A DNA stretch of 6,115 nt, from assembly GCA_019246495.1 (NCBI GenBank), contig JAFAQI010000435.1, positions 1-6,115 of the forward strand, written 5' to 3'. The notes under the pieces are model-generated. The model had not been told where the DNA came from, searched no databases, and was given only the letters and a program-made list of their open reading frames with translations. This document shows, piece by piece, positions 4,153 to 6,115 of this stretch. Numbering within the stretch: position 1 is the first letter of the stretch; every line of letters begins with the position of its first letter. The stretch is from Frankiales bacterium (GTDB lineage: Bacteria; Actinomycetota; Actinomycetes; JAFAQI01). The translations under genes and the position numbers were made by a program.

Positions 4153-6115
4153 GTGAGTGCCTCGGCCTACGTGCTGGCAGCGTTCCGTCTCGTCCTCCTC
4201 GTGGGCGGTGCGCTGGGTGTCGGCGTCGCCGTCCGGCGCGGCCTTCGGCCCACCGCGCGTGGCGCGTGGTCGGCGCTGACGGTCGCGGTCGGGAGCTACG
4301 GCTTCCTCGTCGTCCTCGGCGAGCTCCTCGGCACGGTGCACCTGTTCAGCCGCTGGCCGCTGGCGATCGGGGCTGCAGCGGCCGGACTTGTCGCACTCGC
4401 TGTCACCAGAGGTGCGCCGGACCGCCCGGCTCCGGCACCGCGTGGACCGCTCACCCCGCTGCACGTCATCGCCGGCTTGTTCGTCGCGCTGCTCGGCGCG
4501 GAAGCTCTCGTCGAGCTCGGATCCGCGTCCCGCGAGGGCATCACGGCGACGGACAGCGTCGTCTATCACCTGCCCGACGCCGCGCACTTCGTCACGACAC
4601 ACGCGACGACGACGCTGCTTCAAGCCAACCCGGGCAACGGCCAGGCGTTCTATCACCTCAACGACGAGCTGATCCACGGCATCTTCATGGCGGTGCTGGG
4701 CCGCGACAGCATCTCGGTGCTGCTCGGGCCGATCGCCGTTGCGTTGTGCGTGCTTGCGGCCTACTGCTTCGGCACGGTCTTCGAGGCCGGCCCGCTCGCG
4801 ATCTGCGCAGTGACGCCGGTGATCGGTTACCTCGGCGCGTTCTTCTCGCAAGGTCTCAACGACTGGAGTGCGTTGTGGCCGTTCCTCGCAGCGGCTGCGC
4901 TGTTCGTCGCCGCACCGCGCGACGGCGATGCGCCCCGGCGCATCGCGATCGACGTGCCGACTGCGTTGCTCGTCGGGCTGGCGGTCGGACTGGCCATCGG
5001 CACCAAGCTCAACCTGCTCGCGCCCGCGGCGCTGCTCGGCGTCGTGGCAGCGGCCGTCGCCGTACGCCGGGGCGTTGCGCTGCTCGCCATCACGGCCGGT
5101 GCCGTCGTCACCGGTAGCTACTGGTTGCTGCGCAACCTGGTCGTGGTCGGCTCACCGATCCCGACGCTGCACCTGCCGGGGCTGCCGCACACGAGTGCGT
5201 CACTCATCGACCGCTACGGGTTCTCCGTCGCGCACTACTTGACCAAGCCACACATCGTCCGGCACTGGTACATCACCGGTCTGCATGACGTCTTCGGCGT
5301 GCTCTGGCCAGTGCTGCTCCTGCTTGCCGTCGCCGGAGTCGTCCTAGCCGCGTGGCGCGGCGACCGCCCGACGTTGCCATTGCTCGCGGGTCTCGTCGCG
5401 GTCGGCACCGCGGCGTACCTCGTCACGCCGACGACTGCGTTCGGCCCGCCGGACCGGCCGTTTCTGTTCCCGGAGAACATCCGCTACGCGTGGCCCGTGC
5501 TGGCACTCGCGCTGCTGCTCCTCGTGGTCAGCCCGCTCGGGCGGCGATTCGCCTTGCCGCTCGCCATCCTGTTCGGCGCGGTCTTCGTCGGCGAGCTCGA
5601 CAACGGCATCGCGTTTCCGGGGAGCACAGCCACCCACCGGGTCCTTGCCGTCGTGGCCGCGTCGCTGGTCACACTCGGCGGCTATCTCGTCCTGCGCTCC
5701 CGCCTCAGCGGCAAGCCATCTGCGGCGCTCGTCGCCGTCGTCGCGGTGGCTGCACTCGCGATCGGCTATCCGCTTCAGCAGCACTACCTGCGCCACCGCT
5801 ACCGCGACACGGCCACACCGAGCGAGCGGCTCTTCGCCTGGGGGCAGCGGCTGCACCACCAGCGCATCGGCGTCCTCGGGGTGGGCTACTACCCGCTGCT
5901 CGGCCCGTCGTTCGACAACCTCGCGATCTACCTCGGCCAGATGCGGCCGCATCACGGATTCGAGAACTTCTCGACGTGCGTTGCGTTCCGGCGCGCCGTC
6001 GTCGGAGCTCAGCTCACGGTTGTCGTGATCGCGCACAGCCCGGTGCGCCCGACACCGGAGTTCTCCTGGATGTCGGCGGGGGGCAGCACCGTCGTCTACG
6101 CCGACCGGCAGCAGA
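4153..6115 (+). CDS. Multi-pass GT-C glycosyltransferase (ArnT/GT39-like), 3'-truncated
   Basis: One frame stays open for 654 codons from GTG 4153 to the right edge, where it is cut. The protein is mostly hydrophobic with roughly a dozen membrane helices, four of them before residue 125. The first long outer loop holds TDSVVYHLPD (133-142), which matches the D-x-x-x-YHLP segment of ArnT-like GT-C enzymes; D134 is the likely catalytic or metal-binding residue. NPGNGQAFYHLNDELIHG (159-176) follows, like the family's loop after the Asp. GTKLN (K285 region) and NIRYAWP (442-448) are further family-like points. After the last helix, near residue 550, a soluble region of about 100 residues begins, so little is probably missing. 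GT-C enzymes use polyprenyl-phosphate sugars on the outer face of the membrane, fitting the divergent GT2/GtrA operon. An in-frame TAG at 4102-4104 and no earlier start codon support GTG 4153; GTG 4171 is the alternative. Donor and acceptor are unknown. Confidence 0.85.
   Translation, partial: MSASAYVLAAFRLVLLVGGALGVGVAVRRGLRPTARGAWSALTVAVGSYGFLVVLGELLGTVHLFSRWPLAIGAAAAGLVALAVTRGAPDRPAPAPRGPLTPLHVIAGLFVALLGAEALVELGSASREGITATDSVVYHLPDAAHFVTTHATTTLLQANPGNGQAFYHLNDELIHGIFMAVLGRDSISVLLGPIAVALCVLAAYCFGTVFEAGPLAICAVTPVIGYLGAFFSQGLNDWSALWPFLAAAALFVAAPRDGDAPRRIAIDVPTALLVGLAVGLAIGTKLNLLAPAALLGVVAAAVAVRRGVALLAITAGAVVTGSYWLLRNLVVVGSPIPTLHLPGLPHTSASLIDRYGFSVAHYLTKPHIVRHWYITGLHDVFGVLWPVLLLLAVAGVVLAAWRGDRPTLPLLAGLVAVGTAAYLVTPTTAFGPPDRPFLFPENIRYAWPVLALALLLLVVSPLGRRFALPLAILFGAVFVGELDNGIAFPGSTATHRVLAVVAASLVTLGGYLVLRSRLSGKPSAALVAVVAVAALAIGYPLQQHYLRHRYRDTATPSERLFAWGQRLHHQRIGVLGVGYYPLLGPSFDNLAIYLGQMRPHHGFENFSTCVAFRRAVVGAQLTVVVIAHSPVRPTPEFSWMSAGGSTVVYADRQQ

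Noticed and set aside
4006..4851. 281-residue minus-strand open frame across the divergent gap
   Set aside because: Highly charged Arg/Glu/Asp/His product, typical of the antisense of a hydrophobic membrane protein gene; it also overlaps the real GT2 start.
4143..5117. 324-residue plus-strand open frame starting just before the GT-C gene
   Set aside because: Arg/Ala-rich shadow frame; the frame from 4153 has membrane helices and GT-C motifs and stays open to the window edge.
5344..6036. 230-residue minus-strand open frame within the GT-C gene
   Set aside because: Same charged antisense composition; no motif or ribosome binding site.

Overview
The window is GC-rich (well over 60% by eye). 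Its codons end mostly in G or C, it uses GTG starts and has few Shine-Dalgarno sites. This points to a high-GC actinobacterium; I cannot name genus or species. It contains six protein genes and no RNA gene, CRISPR array or insertion sequence, and no gene-free stretch approaches 300 bases.

Left edge (1-821, + strand): the 3' part of a membrane-bound acyltransferase of the OafA/YrhL type. Its last 96 bases overlap, tail to tail, the end of the next gene on the other strand.

Centre (4091 down to 726, - strand): a compact four-gene operon. In transcription order it holds a DPM1-like family 2 glycosyltransferase, an FAD-dependent oxidoreductase of the amine-oxidase / UDP-galactopyranose-mutase-like fold, a class I SAM methyltransferase with an N-terminal zinc-ribbon-like Cys motif, and a GtrA-family small membrane protein. 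All three junctions overlap (TGATG, ATGA, ATGA), which suggests coupled translation.

Right part (4153 to the window end, + strand): one long open frame of 654 codons, divergent from the operon. It encodes a multi-pass GT-C (ArnT/GT39-like) glycosyltransferase that is cut by the window edge. The 61-base divergent gap carries plausible -10 elements placed for leaderless or near-leaderless transcription on both sides.

How the genes may work together (inference): the set resembles a lipid-linked sugar module. A cytoplasmic GT2 would load a sugar onto polyprenyl phosphate. The flavoenzyme and methyltransferase would modify that sugar or a related intermediate, GtrA would help it across the membrane, the GT-C enzyme would transfer it to an envelope glycan outside, and the acyltransferase might O-acylate the product. 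The best-known parallels are the GtrA/GtrB/Gtr(type-specific) glucosylation systems and the mycobacterial decaprenyl-phosphoryl-arabinose route, where a GtrA-family protein (Rv3789) is encoded beside DprE1. The flavoprotein here is not of the DprE1 type. No substrate can be read from the sequence.
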